Positions 1 through 6,676 of a stretch of 8,213 nucleotides of DNA are shown piece after piece. The stretch covers positions 1-8,213 of the forward strand of contig UQNP01000079.1 in NCBI GenBank assembly GCA_900542385.1, in the 5' to 3' direction. The DNA is from an uncultured Eubacterium sp. (GTDB lineage Bacteria; Bacillota; Clostridia; Peptostreptococcales; Anaerovoracaceae). Numbering within the stretch: the stretch's first letter is position 1; every line of letters begins with the position of its first letter. Under the pieces are notes generated by a model. It was not told the DNA's origin and ran no database searches. It saw nothing but the letters and a program-made list of their open reading frames with translations. Position numbers and translations under genes: made by a program.

Positions 1-32
1 AGCAAAAAGTGCCTTCAATTTTATTATACATG

Positions 33-155
33 TGTCCGGTAAATTATTCCACGGACATATCCTGCCTTATGTCCGTAAAGTCTTTATACAAATGCGTAAA
101 ATCGTCCCATATCTCACACATGTCCGCATTTTGACCGTTTTATCCCATATGTCCG
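33..155. promoter_or_regulatory. Cluster of TGTCCG motifs, probable operator array
   Basis: The hexamer TGTCCG occurs exactly five times in this 123-base stretch: plus strand at 33-38, 70-75, 121-126 and 150-155, and minus strand at 52-57. A degenerate TGACCG lies at 132-137. Four copies are preceded by A (ATGTCCG). The 10-mer ATATGTCCGT occurs at 147-156 and, inverted, at 60-51. The first two copies form an inverted repeat with a 13-base spacer (33-57). A second short repeat, TCCCATAT, occurs at 105-112 and 143-150. By chance about 0.1 copy of the hexamer would be expected here on both strands. The location just upstream of an efflux-type operon suggests binding sites for a dedicated regulator; TetR-family regulators often control MMPL genes. 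No regulator gene lies in the window, so its identity is inference. Confidence 0.6.
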
Positions 156-157
156 TA

Positions 158-185
158 TTGCATAATATGTATTGCTCGATATAAA
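158..185 (+). promoter_or_regulatory. Putative sigma-A promoter of the MMPL operon
   Basis: TTGCAT (158-163) and TATAAA (180-185) are separated by 16 bases, which would start transcription near 192 and give a leader of about 35 bases. The last exact TGTCCG copy ends only two bases before the -35 box, so a protein bound there could block or recruit RNA polymerase. Other weak -10-like strings such as CATAAT (161-166) exist in this AT-rich stretch, so the exact promoter is uncertain. Confidence 0.4.
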
Positions 186-226
186 GCTCAACATAACACA
201 TATAAAGAACACTAAAGGACACTGAT

Positions 227-2281
227 ATGGAAAGATTTTTTCATCAAGTAGTAAGACTCAGAAAACCAATAATAATACTTTTCCTGCTTATGTCTTTAAT
301 AAGCATCGTAATGCAGAAAACCGTAAACGTGAATTACGATATGGCAGATTACCTTCCCGAAGACACATCTTCCACCGTTTCTCTCAAACTGATGGAGGAG
401 GAATTTGACGGAGGTATACCGAACGCCCGGGTCATGATCAAAAACGTGACGATCCCAGAAGCGCTCTCTTATAAAGAAAAGATCATGAACTGCGAGGGTG
501 TTTCAGATGTTCTCTGGCTGGATAATTCTGAAAATATCCTACAGCCCCTTGAAAACATGGATCCTGACGTCGTAGATTCCTACTATAAGGATAATTCCGC
601 ACTGTTCACGGTGACCATCGACGAAAGAAAGCAGGTAGAAGCTACAAATGCAATACGGGATATCATCGGAGAAGAAAATGCCATGACAGGCGATGCCATC
701 TCCACAGCAACTGCAACAACAGGGACTGTCAGCGAGATCAATAAAATAACGATCATAGCGGTAATATTTGTTTTTCTTGTCCTTATTGTTACTACAACTT
801 CATGGATGGAGCCTCTGCTCGTAATGGCGGGACTTGGTGTTGCCATACTCATAAACAACGGAACAAATGCAGTATTCGGTGAGATCTCTTTCGTTACAAA
901 TGCTGCGGGCACTATTTTACAGATGGCGGTATCCCTTGACTATTCGGTATTTCTCATCCACCGTTTTGAGGAATGTTTAAAGGACAATCCAAATTCAAAA
1001 CAGGCAATAGTGGACGCGCTCATGAAATCCTCCAGCTCCATTTTGTCCAGCGGTCTCACGACGGTGATCGGCTTTCTCGCCCTCGTATTCATGCACTTTA
1101 GAATAGGTCCGGATCTGGGTCTTGCGCTGGCTAAGGGAATAAGCATCAGCCTTATCACCGTGTTTACATTCATGCCCGCTCTTATCCTGCTCTCGCGAAA
1201 GTACCTCGTGAAAACGCATCACCGCAGCTTTCTTCCGAGTTTCCATAGATTCGGCAGATTTGTATGCCGCATAATGATACCTCTTTCATGTATATTCATG
1301 ATCGCCGTAATACCGGCATATCTCGCATCGAATTCCAATTCGTTTTATTACGGCTCCTCTCATATATACGATGATACGACACAGCTCGGACGCGACACTG
1401 CCGATATAGAAAAAATATACGGCAAAAGCGACAGTTACGCTATCATGGTGCCACGCGGAGATACTGCCTCCGAACAGGAACTTTCCAAGGCACTGCACGA
1501 TATACCGCAAGTAGAAAACATTACTTCCTACGTCGACACGGTAGGCGAGGAGATCCCTATGGAATACCTGGATCAGGACAGCTTGTCACAGCTTGTTTCA
1601 GACAATTACAGCCGCTTCATAATTACCGTCGATGCAGATTATGAAGGCGATGAAACCTTCGATCTCGTATCTGAAATAAGAGATGTTGCGGACACTTATT
1701 ATCCCGATTCATGGTATATGGCTGGAAGCGGCGTGAGCACCTATGACCTGATGGATACCACCACAAAGGACATGGTAAAGGTAAATCTCATTGCTGTAGG
1801 TGCGATCTTCATAGTGCTTCTGCTAACCCTGAGATCCGTTTCTCTTCCGGTGATCCTGGTCGTCGCCATCGAGACCGCCGTCTGGATCAACCTGGCTATC
1901 CCTTATTTCAGAGGAGCTACTGTTTTTTACATCTCTTATCTGATCATAAGTTCGATACAGCTCGGGGCTACGGTTGACTATGCTATTTTGTTTACTGAAC
2001 GATATCTTGAATTCAGACGGGTCCAATATAAAAAGACTGCTATCACCGAAACGATCTCCGCGGTGACTCCATCAGTTATGACTTCCGGCACTGTTCTCGC
2101 CGTAGTAGGCTTCCTTCTCGGCTTTATTTCCAACCACGGCATACTGTCTCAGCTCGGTATGTTCATCGGCTTTGGAAGTCTGCTCTCCCTGTCCGTAGTG
2201 CTGTTCATACTGCCTGGTATGATGTATATGCTCGATGGTTTTATACGAAGAACTACATCAAAAGCTGATTTCCTTTTATAA
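227..2281 (+). CDS. MMPL-family RND transporter
   Basis: This is a proton-driven membrane exporter of the MMPL branch of the RND superfamily. Members move lipids, fatty acids or hydrophobic drugs across the cytoplasmic membrane; the substrate here is unknown. The 684 residues show the duplicated RND plan. Helix 1 is at about 14-30, followed by an outer domain at 31-170 and helices 2-7 at about 173-366. A second outer domain spans 367-515, and helices 8-12 lie at about 518-665. The paired Asp-Tyr proton-relay motifs are intact: SLDYSVFL (Asp238-Tyr239) in helix 4 and GATVDYAILF (Asp584-Tyr585) in helix 10. The ATG at 227 has AAAGGA (214-219) seven bases upstream. The length fits the small Bacillota members of the family, without the cytoplasmic tail of mycobacterial MmpL proteins. 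The next gene starts 19 bases after the stop and is probably a partner. Family assignment is secure; substrate is not. Confidence 0.93.
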   Translation: MERFFHQVVRLRKPIIILFLLMSLISIVMQKTVNVNYDMADYLPEDTSSTVSLKLMEEEFDGGIPNARVMIKNVTIPEALSYKEKIMNCEGVSDVLWLDNSENILQPLENMDPDVVDSYYKDNSALFTVTIDERKQVEATNAIRDIIGEENAMTGDAISTATATTGTVSEINKITIIAVIFVFLVLIVTTTSWMEPLLVMAGLGVAILINNGTNAVFGEISFVTNAAGTILQMAVSLDYSVFLIHRFEECLKDNPNSKQAIVDALMKSSSSILSSGLTTVIGFLALVFMHFRIGPDLGLALAKGISISLITVFTFMPALILLSRKYLVKTHHRSFLPSFHRFGRFVCRIMIPLSCIFMIAVIPAYLASNSNSFYYGSSHIYDDTTQLGRDTADIEKIYGKSDSYAIMVPRGDTASEQELSKALHDIPQVENITSYVDTVGEEIPMEYLDQDSLSQLVSDNYSRFIITVDADYEGDETFDLVSEIRDVADTYYPDSWYMAGSGVSTYDLMDTTTKDMVKVNLIAVGAIFIVLLLTLRSVSLPVILVVAIETAVWINLAIPYFRGATVFYISYLIISSIQLGATVDYAILFTERYLEFRRVQYKKTAITETISAVTPSVMTSGTVLAVVGFLLGFISNHGILSQLGMFIGFGSLLSLSVVLFILPGMMYMLDGFIRRTTSKADFLL

Positions 2282-2286
2282 ATGCA

Positions 2287-2292
2287 AGGAGG
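2287..2292 (+). promoter_or_regulatory. Ribosome binding site deciding the start at 2301
   Basis: AGGAGG is a full Shine-Dalgarno match, eight bases before the ATG at 2301. The reading frame stays open upstream to an ATG at 2235, but that start lies inside the MMPL gene, has no comparable site, and would put 22 polar residues before the signal peptide. The start at 2301 is therefore preferred. Confidence 0.85.
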
Positions 2293-2300
2293 ACATTAAA

Positions 2301-3926
2301 ATGAAAAAACCACAGAAAAAAATTATTTCCGTTTTGCTTTCAGCTGCACTGATGATCACCGTATGCAATCCTGCTTTTGCAGGCGCAGCAGAAAAGAACA
2401 AGTCTTCAGAAAAAGAAGAGACCATATATGCAACCCTAGCCTCAGACGGATCCTTAAAAAGCATGTATGCAGTTAACAGCTTCAACGGCGGCAATATAAC
2501 CGATTACGGAAATTACGAAAACGTAAAAATGCTGAACACTGAAGATCCCATAAAGCAAAACGGCGATACAGTGACCTTTTCTTCATCGGCTGAAAAAGTA
2601 TATTATCAGGGAGATCTTGAAAACAGGCCGCTGCCGTGGAATATCTCCATCCAGTACCTCTTGGACGGTAAAAAATACACTGCTGACGAGATCGCAGGCA
2701 AAAGCGGACATCTTGAAGTTCGCTTCAAAGTAGAAAAAAACGAAGACTGCACAGGAAGCTTTTACGATAATTACGCTTTGCAGGCATCCTTTACTTTAGA
2801 TACAGAACAGTGCAGCGATATCTCCGCTCCTGACGCTACCATTGCTAACGCAGGCGGCAGCAAACAGCTCACCTATACCATACTTCCGGGAAAGGGAATA
2901 GACACTTCTTTTTATGCAGATGTAAAGGATTTTGAGATGGAAAGCGCATCGATAAACGGAATACATCTGAATCTGAACGCAGATATAGATGACAGCGCTC
3001 TCACAGGAAAAGTAGGCGAGCTAATAAGCGCAGTCTCTTCACTGAATAAAGGCGCCGCCCAATTATCCGACGGAACAGCTGCCGTTGAAGAAGGAGCATC
3101 CAAAACGGAGCAAGGGGCTCTCGCTTTAAAGAACGGAGCATCGTCCTTAAGCGGTATCTCTGAATTGAAAAACGCCTCGTCCCAAATACGAAGCGGCATC
3201 GATGACGCATATAACGGCTCTCTCATGTTCAGCCAAAACTTCGGGTACGCACAATATAAAAATGTAATGTCGGACTACGGCATCGACGTAGACTCCCTTA
3301 GATCCGAAAACGAGCAAATGATCTCCGATTTAAACCAGCAGATAGAAATTTTAAAACAAGCCCCTGAACAAAGCGAATCCGTTCAAAATCAAATACAGCT
3401 GCTTCAGGAAGCCGCAGCTCTTCTCGAAAAAAACAACGGGGCATCATCAGGTACGGAAAATTATATTACTAATATATCAGGACAACTGTCACCTCTGACA
3501 GAAAATATGAAGCTGCTGAAAACAAAATATGAAACTTTCGACGATTCTCTTTCACAGCTTTCCGAGGGAGCAGAGAAATTGACATCAGGGACCGAAGAGC
3601 TGTATCAGGGAACAGCAGCGCTTCGAAGCAGCATATCATCACTCCACGACGGCTCACAGAAAATGGCCGAAGGCACCGATTCACTTTACAGAGAAACGGC
3701 GGATTCCGAAGCCCAGATAAAAGAAAAGATCGATGATATACTTCAGTCGATAAACGGCAGCATGGAGGACCCTGCTTCCTTCGTATCTGAAAAAAACACA
3801 AATGTCAAATCAGTGCAGTTTGTCATAAAGACAGATCCTGTTGAAATAAATGAAAAACAGCCTGCCGAGGAAAAGCCCAAAGAAGAATCATCGCTCTGGG
3901 AAAAATTCCTGGATCTGTTCAAATAA
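2301..3926 (+). CDS. Secreted YhgE/Pip-like protein with Leu/Gly helical repeats
   Basis: A 541-residue exported protein, probably the envelope partner of the MMPL transporter just upstream. Residues 1-27 are a signal peptide: Lys-rich start, hydrophobic core, and an Ala-Phe-Ala cleavage site before Gly28. Cys22 is not in a proper lipobox, so signal peptidase I cleavage is likelier. Residues 40-240 look like a folded, beta-rich region and hold the only two other cysteines (150, 171), which could pair outside the cell. Two blocks of the xxxLxxG repeat known from YhgE/Pip and phage-infection proteins follow, at about 248-285 (LSDGTAAVEEG type) and 419-462 (LSEGAEKLTSG type). They flank a Gln/Glu-rich likely coiled coil at about 330-410. 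The end is a Glu/Lys linker and a short amphipathic helix (SSLWEKFLDLFK). Unlike YhgE itself, no transmembrane domain follows the repeats. Its biochemical role is not established; partnership is inferred from the 19-base spacing. Confidence 0.82.
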   Translation: MKKPQKKIISVLLSAALMITVCNPAFAGAAEKNKSSEKEETIYATLASDGSLKSMYAVNSFNGGNITDYGNYENVKMLNTEDPIKQNGDTVTFSSSAEKVYYQGDLENRPLPWNISIQYLLDGKKYTADEIAGKSGHLEVRFKVEKNEDCTGSFYDNYALQASFTLDTEQCSDISAPDATIANAGGSKQLTYTILPGKGIDTSFYADVKDFEMESASINGIHLNLNADIDDSALTGKVGELISAVSSLNKGAAQLSDGTAAVEEGASKTEQGALALKNGASSLSGISELKNASSQIRSGIDDAYNGSLMFSQNFGYAQYKNVMSDYGIDVDSLRSENEQMISDLNQQIEILKQAPEQSESVQNQIQLLQEAAALLEKNNGASSGTENYITNISGQLSPLTENMKLLKTKYETFDDSLSQLSEGAEKLTSGTEELYQGTAALRSSISSLHDGSQKMAEGTDSLYRETADSEAQIKEKIDDILQSINGSMEDPASFVSEKNTNVKSVQFVIKTDPVEINEKQPAEEKPKEESSLWEKFLDLFK

Positions 3927-3950
3927 CAGTTATAAAACTGAACTGCATAT

Positions 3951-3971
3951 TCACCACGTGAGGGGTTTTTT
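3951..3971 (+). terminator. Possible weak intrinsic terminator of the MMPL operon
   Basis: A short stem is possible around the GTGA loop (ACC pairing with GGT plus one inner C-G pair across a mismatch, or alternatively TTCAC with GTGAG), followed by GGGG and six T residues (3966-3971). The T run suits a terminator, but the stem is poor. A small perfect hairpin CAGTT-ATAA-AACTG lies just before it (3927-3940) and has no T run. Confidence 0.35.
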
Positions 3972-3980
3972 ATACAAAAT

Positions 3981-4003
3981 GAGCGGTATCACAGATACCG
4001 CTC
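3981..4003 (-). terminator. Intrinsic terminator overlapping the end of ylmH
   Basis: A perfect 10-base-pair stem, GAGCGGTATC with GATACCGCTC, closes a three-base loop. On the minus strand it is followed by ATTTTGTAT, a usable though interrupted U tract; on the plus strand no T run follows, so it serves ylmH. The upstream arm (4003-3994) encodes residues Glu-Arg-Tyr and the first base of the final Leu codon. The TGA stop (3991-3989) begins at the last loop base and runs into the downstream arm, so the terminator and coding sequence share DNA. Confidence 0.75.
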
Positions 4004-4765
4004 TATCGATATATATATCCTGTCCTTTCGCGTCTTTGAACCTATCTCCCGGAGATAAGCTTTGCCTTTTCCTCGAAGCACCAGTTTGTCGCCCTCCGCC
4101 ACCTGCATATCGATCTTCTCTGACTGGGCGCTGTTGACGAACACAAGCCCTGCACGCACAGCTTCCGCCGCTTTGCTTCTCGACATCCTGAAGGCGGATG
4201 AGATAACATTGTCAAGTCTCAGCGAAGCTACAGTGTCTTTTATCATTTCTGTTTTCTGCTCCGGTATATAAAGTTCGCTAAGAGGCACTATATCTGTTTT
4301 CAGACTGTTTCTTCCCGCTTTGCTGTAATTGAAGGAGATAAAATCCTCTACCTCCCTTAGGATGATTATATCCGCACCTGAATCAGATACCAGTATGTCC
4401 CCTATCTTTTCCCTCTTCAATCCAAGTCCCGTCAGAGATCCGAGATAATCTCTGTGGGTCAGCTTCCTGCCGCCCGGCGCCGTTTTTACCCTGACTACGG
4501 AAAATATTTCACCGATCTCTTCCTCTTCGTCCGCATAATCAGGAAGAAAGACAGCCGCAGTCCTCTCTGCATCGCAGTATCCGCCGCTGAAAGCGCAGCG
4601 CATATCCTGCCCTTCTCCTTGTAACTGCCTGCAAAGTTTTTCCGCCATTGAGCGCTGTCTCAGATCAAGAAAATCTGTATGAGTCACTCTGTACTGGCGG
4701 CTGCACTGCCTGAATTTATCTTCCACTCCCGCCAGTAAAATTTTATCTTCTTTGGATGTATCCAT
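3989..4765 (-). CDS. ylmH: YlmH-family S4-domain RNA-binding protein
   Basis: YlmH is a ribosome-associated RNA-binding protein of Gram-positive bacteria. In Bacillus subtilis it has been linked to ribosome-associated quality control, through binding of peptidyl-tRNA on stalled 50S subunits, and in other species it lies near cell-division genes. The 258 residues match the usual length of about 257. The family hallmark HRDYLGSLTGLGLKREKIGD lies at about 104-123, and the S4 domain at about 180-242 (LRLDNVISSAFRMSRSKAAE, then RAGLVFVN). The frame is open up to an ATG at 4828, but that start lies upstream of the promoter. The ATG at 4765 has AAGGAG (4778-4773) seven bases away and restores the family length. 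The gene has its own promoter and terminator and seems monocistronic. It is not accompanied here by the division genes (sepF, ylmG, divIVA) that flank it in many Bacillota. Cellular role is taken from the family. Confidence 0.9.
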   Translation of the reverse strand: MDTSKEDKILLAGVEDKFRQCSRQYRVTHTDFLDLRQRSMAEKLCRQLQGEGQDMRCAFSGGYCDAERTAAVFLPDYADEEEEIGEIFSVVRVKTAPGGRKLTHRDYLGSLTGLGLKREKIGDILVSDSGADIIILREVEDFISFNYSKAGRNSLKTDIVPLSELYIPEQKTEMIKDTVASLRLDNVISSAFRMSRSKAAEAVRAGLVFVNSAQSEKIDMQVAEGDKLVLRGKGKAYLREIGSKTRKDRIYISIERYL

Positions 4766-4772
4766 GCCGTCT

Positions 4773-4778
4773 CTCCTT
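4773..4778 (-). promoter_or_regulatory. Ribosome binding site deciding the ylmH start
   Basis: AAGGAG on the minus strand, seven bases before the ATG at 4765. It supports this start over the in-frame ATG at 4828, which would lie upstream of the promoter. Confidence 0.85.
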
Positions 4779-4789
4779 TTCCTGCGGAG

Positions 4790-4819
4790 ATTATAGCAAA
4801 GGTCCTGCTGAAATGTCAA
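4790..4819 (-). promoter_or_regulatory. Consensus sigma-A promoter of ylmH
   Basis: Both hexamers are perfect: TTGACA (4819-4814) and TATAAT (4795-4790), 18 bases apart, with an extended -10 TG (TGCTATAAT). Transcription should begin near A4783, leaving a leader of about 18 bases that contains the ribosome binding site. The promoter begins 11 bases past the stop of the MFS gene. No terminator is visible between the two genes, so readthrough from the MFS gene may add to ylmH expression. Confidence 0.88.
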
Positions 4820-4830
4820 CGAATCCAAAG

Positions 4831-6231
4831 CTATACTGTTTTTCTCACCGTAAAGACCGCCGTCAAAAGTAAAACAGCCGCGCCTGCCGCCATGCAGAGA
4901 AACGATACATTCATGCCGTGCATAAGAGCGGTTTCGCCGTAAACCGCTTCAGATCCGGCGCTTACCGTATTCATTATTCCCACGAATACGGCAGATCCGA
5001 CAGAGCCTGCTATAGTCCTGAAGGATGTGAGCAGGGATGACGCGTCCGCAACCTTTCCCACATCCACATTGCTGACTCCCCACGTAAGAAGGGGCATCAT
5101 CAGACTTCCTATGGAGATATTGCGTATGACGTTCAGCACCGTTGCAACTATCAAAGATGTATCAAAATGAACAAAGAACATGCCGAGATTGCTTATGACG
5201 AGAGCCGCCGAGCCAACTATGAATAGATTTTTTATACCCATCTTGTCGTACATTCTGCCTGCAAAAGGACTGACGAGGGCTGTGGCGAGGGACCCCGGCA
5301 GTGTCACCAGTCCCGACACGACAGCAGAAAATCCCATGACGCTCTGCACGTAAAGCGGCATCATCACGGAAGATCCCATCATCACCAGATAGAGGATCAT
5401 GCTTGCGATAACGCTTATGGCGTAGTCTCTGCTCTTCATTATCTTTATATCGAGAAAAGGAGTTTCCGCTCTGCACTGTCTGAGTACAAAAAGAACGCAT
5501 ACTAATATACCTGCGGCAAGGGGCAGTATGGTTTTTACATCTAAAAGTCCATAGCTTCCTATGTTTCCTATACCCAGAGTGATCCCTCCGAAAGCTATGA
5601 TGCTTTCAGCAAAGGACAGCACATCGAACTTCTTGTCATGAAGCTCCAGAACGTTTTCAAACACTATAAGAGAAAGTATCAGCGAGATCATCATTATGCC
5701 GAGAACTATGTAAAATATCGACTTCCAGCCGAGGCTGTCGATCAGAAAGCCTGCCAATGTAGGCGCTATTATGGGCGCCGCCGTACTGGCAAGTCCGTAT
5801 ATTCCCATCATCGTCCCTTTTTTATCCGATGGATAGACGCTTAAGATTATCACCTGCGCCGATGACATCAGCACTCCGTTGCCGCACGCCTGGAGCACTC
5901 TCCCGATCATCATCAAAAAGAAACTTCCGGCAAAAATACTGAACGCAAGGCCTGCTATAAAGCATGCTATACCTGCAGTGTACAGCCATTTCGTCGGAAA
6001 CTTCGTTATCAGGAATGCGGTCAGCGGCAATACCATCCCCATCACAAGAGAATATCCGCTGGTTATCCATTGTCCCGTAGAGGTGCTTACATGAAAATAT
6101 TCAACAAGACTTGGGAGCGCCGTGGTCATAGCTGTTGCCAGCGTAGACGACGCCACTCCCGAAACGATTATACATATAAAAATAAGATTTCTTTTCCTAT
6201 CGGTCAAAAGGCCGTTTTTATTATTTTCCAT
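4831..6231 (-). CDS. DHA2-family (EmrB/QacA-type) MFS drug transporter
   Basis: A 466-residue proton-coupled multidrug exporter in the cytoplasmic membrane, with about 14 hydrophobic segments as expected for DHA2. Visible landmarks are the helix-2 signature TGQWITSGYSLVMG (52-65), motif B in helix 4 (GRVLQACGNG, Arg111), a motif C variant in helix 5 (STAAPIIAPTLAGF, about 149-162), and a motif A-like loop after helix 8 (SPFAGRMYDKMG, 321-332). The first motif A is degenerate (LITKFPTKW, 74-82) and lacks the usual Asp, a pattern I associate with the LmrB-like branch. The start ATG has AAAGGGA (6247-6241) nine bases upstream. It lies 67 bases after the stop of the 125-residue membrane protein gene with no clear terminator between, so it may be the last gene of a three-gene operon. 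Substrate cannot be inferred. Confidence 0.92.
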   Translation of the reverse strand: MENNKNGLLTDRKRNLIFICIIVSGVASSTLATAMTTALPSLVEYFHVSTSTGQWITSGYSLVMGMVLPLTAFLITKFPTKWLYTAGIACFIAGLAFSIFAGSFFLMMIGRVLQACGNGVLMSSAQVIILSVYPSDKKGTMMGIYGLASTAAPIIAPTLAGFLIDSLGWKSIFYIVLGIMMISLILSLIVFENVLELHDKKFDVLSFAESIIAFGGITLGIGNIGSYGLLDVKTILPLAAGILVCVLFVLRQCRAETPFLDIKIMKSRDYAISVIASMILYLVMMGSSVMMPLYVQSVMGFSAVVSGLVTLPGSLATALVSPFAGRMYDKMGIKNLFIVGSAALVISNLGMFFVHFDTSLIVATVLNVIRNISIGSLMMPLLTWGVSNVDVGKVADASSLLTSFRTIAGSVGSAVFVGIMNTVSAGSEAVYGETALMHGMNVSFLCMAAGAAVLLLTAVFTVRKTV

Positions 6232-6263
6232 TTATCTAAGTCCCTTTCTTCTTCGCACGTTAA

Positions 6264-6272
6264 ATTCTAACA
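6264..6272 (-). promoter_or_regulatory. Possible extended -10 promoter before the MFS gene
   Basis: TGTTAGAAT on the minus strand fits an extended -10 element (TGn plus TAGAAT), 32 bases before the ATG. No good -35 box lies at 16-18 bases. It is the only promoter-like string in the gap 6232-6298 and would let the MFS gene be expressed apart from the genes upstream. Confidence 0.33.
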
Positions 6273-6298
6273 CAAAATAAAGAAAACGGCTCACAAAA

Positions 6299-6676
6299 TC
6301 ATTTATTATTCAACAGTTCATCTGTAAGCTCCAGGATCTGCGGAGCCAGCTTTTCCTTCTCACGTCTGGTTATACGCACATAAAGAGGATACATGAGCAC
6401 CGCGCCTGCTATACCTGTCAGACCTATTACGATCCCCTGTACGAACCAGTCGGTCCAAAGCATCGTAAAACACATTCCTATGCCCAAAAGCAGGCAGCTT
6501 ATTATTCCAAGAGAAATACATACTATGCTGCCTTTGCGTCCCGCCTTTTTATCCAGCCTTTTAAGCTTCTCAAAGCTGCTTTCCTCCTGGGGCAGATATT
6601 TTTTTCTTATATTTTCCACCTCCGCCTGCTGATTTGCAAAATACGTGTAACTAAAGGAGCTTTCATTCTTATTCAT
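6299..6676 (-). CDS. Small two-helix membrane protein with GMC/QGI module
   Basis: A 125-residue protein of unknown function. Residues 1-48 are charged and cytoplasmic in character (IRKKYLPQEES, then KLKRLDKKAGRKG). Two membrane helices follow at about 50-73 and 79-100, carrying GIGMCFTM (Gly67-Met68-Cys69) and QGIVIGLTGI (80-89). A charged tail ends APQILELTDELL. From memory, clostridial proteins of this design are conserved and sometimes labelled 'dihydropteridine reductase'; nothing in the sequence supports such an enzyme. The ATG at 6676 has AAGGGA (6687-6682) five bases upstream, whereas the in-frame ATG at 6700 has no ribosome binding site. The start overlaps the stop of the 318-residue gene by 8 bases (ATGAATAA), implying translational coupling. 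The 124-residue protein encoded at 7752-8126 contains two copies of the same helix pair. Confidence 0.8.
   Translation of the reverse strand: MNKNESSFSYTYFANQQAEVENIRKKYLPQEESSFEKLKRLDKKAGRKGSIVCISLGIISCLLLGIGMCFTMLWTDWFVQGIVIGLTGIAGAVLMYPLYVRITRREKEKLAPQILELTDELLNNK

Noticed and set aside
33..57. Inverted repeat TGTCCG-N13-CGGACA as a terminator of an upstream gene
   Set aside because: The stem is only six pairs with a 13-base loop and no T run follows; membership in a wider set of the same hexamer favours protein binding.
2235..2300. Longer start for the secreted protein gene, inside the MMPL gene
   Set aside because: It would bury the signal peptide behind 22 polar residues; the ATG at 2301 has a full AGGAGG at ideal spacing.
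2355..2384. Lipoprotein signal at Cys22 of the secreted protein
   Set aside because: The residues before the cysteine (Ile-Thr-Val) lack the small residue required at position -1, and a good Ala-Phe-Ala signal peptidase I site follows.
3850..4137. Plus-strand ORF of 95 codons spanning the convergent region
   Set aside because: It begins inside the secreted protein gene in another frame and runs through terminators and the reverse of ylmH, with no sensible protein features.
4766..4828. Longer start for ylmH at 4828
   Set aside because: This ATG lies upstream of the near-perfect promoter at 4790-4819 and would extend the protein 21 residues beyond the family length.
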